Positions 63,145 to 64,000 of a stretch of DNA of 64,000 nt are shown one piece after another (the first letter of the stretch is position 1; each line of letters starts with the position of its first letter). The stretch comes from Liolophura sinensis. Taxonomy: Eukaryota > Mollusca > Polyplacophora > Chitonida > Chitonidae. The notes beneath the pieces are model-generated. The model made no database searches. It was not told the origin of the DNA and was given only the letters and a program-made list of their open reading frames with translations. The stretch is taken from NCBI RefSeq assembly GCF_032854445.1, contig NC_088295.1, forward strand, positions 42,397,385-42,461,384. Direction: 5' to 3'. The translations under genes were made by a program, and so were the position numbers.

Positions 63145-64000
63145 GCAAGTGGGAGAAAGTACCATGAGACAAACTACAAACTGTCCTTGAGAAAGATTTC
63201 TTTTGTGCTTGTTTTCTTCGGGAAATGTTTGTCTTGGCCTGGAATATGGTTTCTTTTGAAGGTTCATCCCTCTCAAAGAATCCTGCTTCCAGCAGCGGCC
63301 ATGAGTCGTGCAGGAACCAAGCCCAGCGTGATGCACCATAGGATTTATCCTTCACAAAGGTGGATTCAAGCCTGGGCTGTGGAGAGTGTGCGTGAGCTGA
63401 CAAGAAAACTTTACCGGTGTGGAGAGTGGAGACAGTGCTCTCATTTCCCCATATGTGTTACTCAATCTCCCTACTTGGGGGACTTCTCTGATGGATTGTT
63501 TAGACCTATGAACCGTCACTGCACCCTAATAGCATGAATGAAATGAAGATGTGTGTCATGTAGGAAGTTCTAACTTTACCAGAAAACATGAATGTAATCC
63601 AGAGGCCTTGACTCGGAGCGTATTGCTGAGAAAGATTTTAGATGGTGTGTTTTGGAGAGGAGCTTTTTATATTTCTATGGCTGTTGGCCCGTGATATTGT
63701 TTGACTTGCTAACTTTGAAATGGAGTTTTTAGTCGCTGGAAATGTGTGGAGTTAGGAGAGAAATAGGACTTGCCATGGCCCGCATGTTGGAGCTTTTTCA
63801 TTTTCGTCAGATTATGATATATATATATATATTAGGATATGTTTTGTTTTTGTTAAGATTTTCACTCTTTGAATCAAGTACTGCCATGGGACATTACTAA
63901 TATCTGTGACTGTGAGCATGTATGCGTGTGTGTGTGTGTGACATAGCAGAAGCTAATAGTTGCTAGTGATCTTACTAAAGGTTATCTCTCTTTGCCCTAC
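63145..64000 (+). other. 3' UTR of the UBALD-like gene
   Basis: Non-coding sequence after the stop, with TA (63820-63832) and TG (63928-63942) short repeats. The ORF at 63187-63537 is without recognisable content. Confidence 0.6.

Noticed and set aside
63187-63537. 116-residue ORF downstream of UBALD
   Set aside because: It lies in the 3' UTR, has antisense ORFs of similar size and no recognisable domain.

Overview
The window is a piece of animal nuclear genome: spliced genes with GT-AG introns, AT-rich intergenic DNA, tRNA-derived SINEs with target-site duplications, minisatellites and decayed transposons. Both SINE families (one ending in CACT repeats, one ending in an AAATAAAT-type tail) look like families I know from molluscs and other lophotrochozoans. 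A mollusc or a close relative such as a brachiopod is therefore the best guess, made from memory and not tested.

Layout. 1-9.29 kb is gene-poor and holds a SINE fragment, a 57-bp tandem repeat and a probable solo LTR. 9.29-22.06 kb is a decayed virus-like DNA transposon of the Polinton/Maverick (adintovirus-like) kind. It has inverted terminal repeats of about 0.42-0.47 kb and remnants of a capsid-type protein, an adenain-like protease and a protein-primed family B DNA polymerase. Its middle is occupied by a tandem cluster (14.13-19.66 kb) of three damaged Penelope-like retroelement copies. These have the permuted order, with the GIY-YIG endonuclease upstream of the reverse transcriptase (the Naiad type). 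The terminal repeats and nearby DNA carry many E2F-like, CCAAT and CRE-like elements. 22.5-43.3 kb has no gene I can identify. It holds a TA-flanked foldback element, another inverted repeat, a few orphan exon-like ORFs and SINE debris.

43.3-64 kb contains the two real host genes, arranged head to head. On the minus strand is a 14-coding-exon gene for a mahogunin-type RING E3 ubiquitin ligase (MGRN1/RNF157), whose exon phases all join to give 683 codons. On the plus strand is a 3-exon gene for a small UBA-like protein (UBALD1/2, formerly FAM100), 120 codons. Their start codons are 469 bp apart, so they probably share a bidirectional promoter. The two human paralogue pairs (MGRN1-UBALD1 and RNF157-UBALD2) are, to my knowledge, also neighbours, so this looks like very old conserved linkage. 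The ligase introns contain a Harbinger-like element with a Myb/SANT-like ORF, three SINEs with clean target-site duplications and a 1.8-kb minisatellite with higher-order structure.
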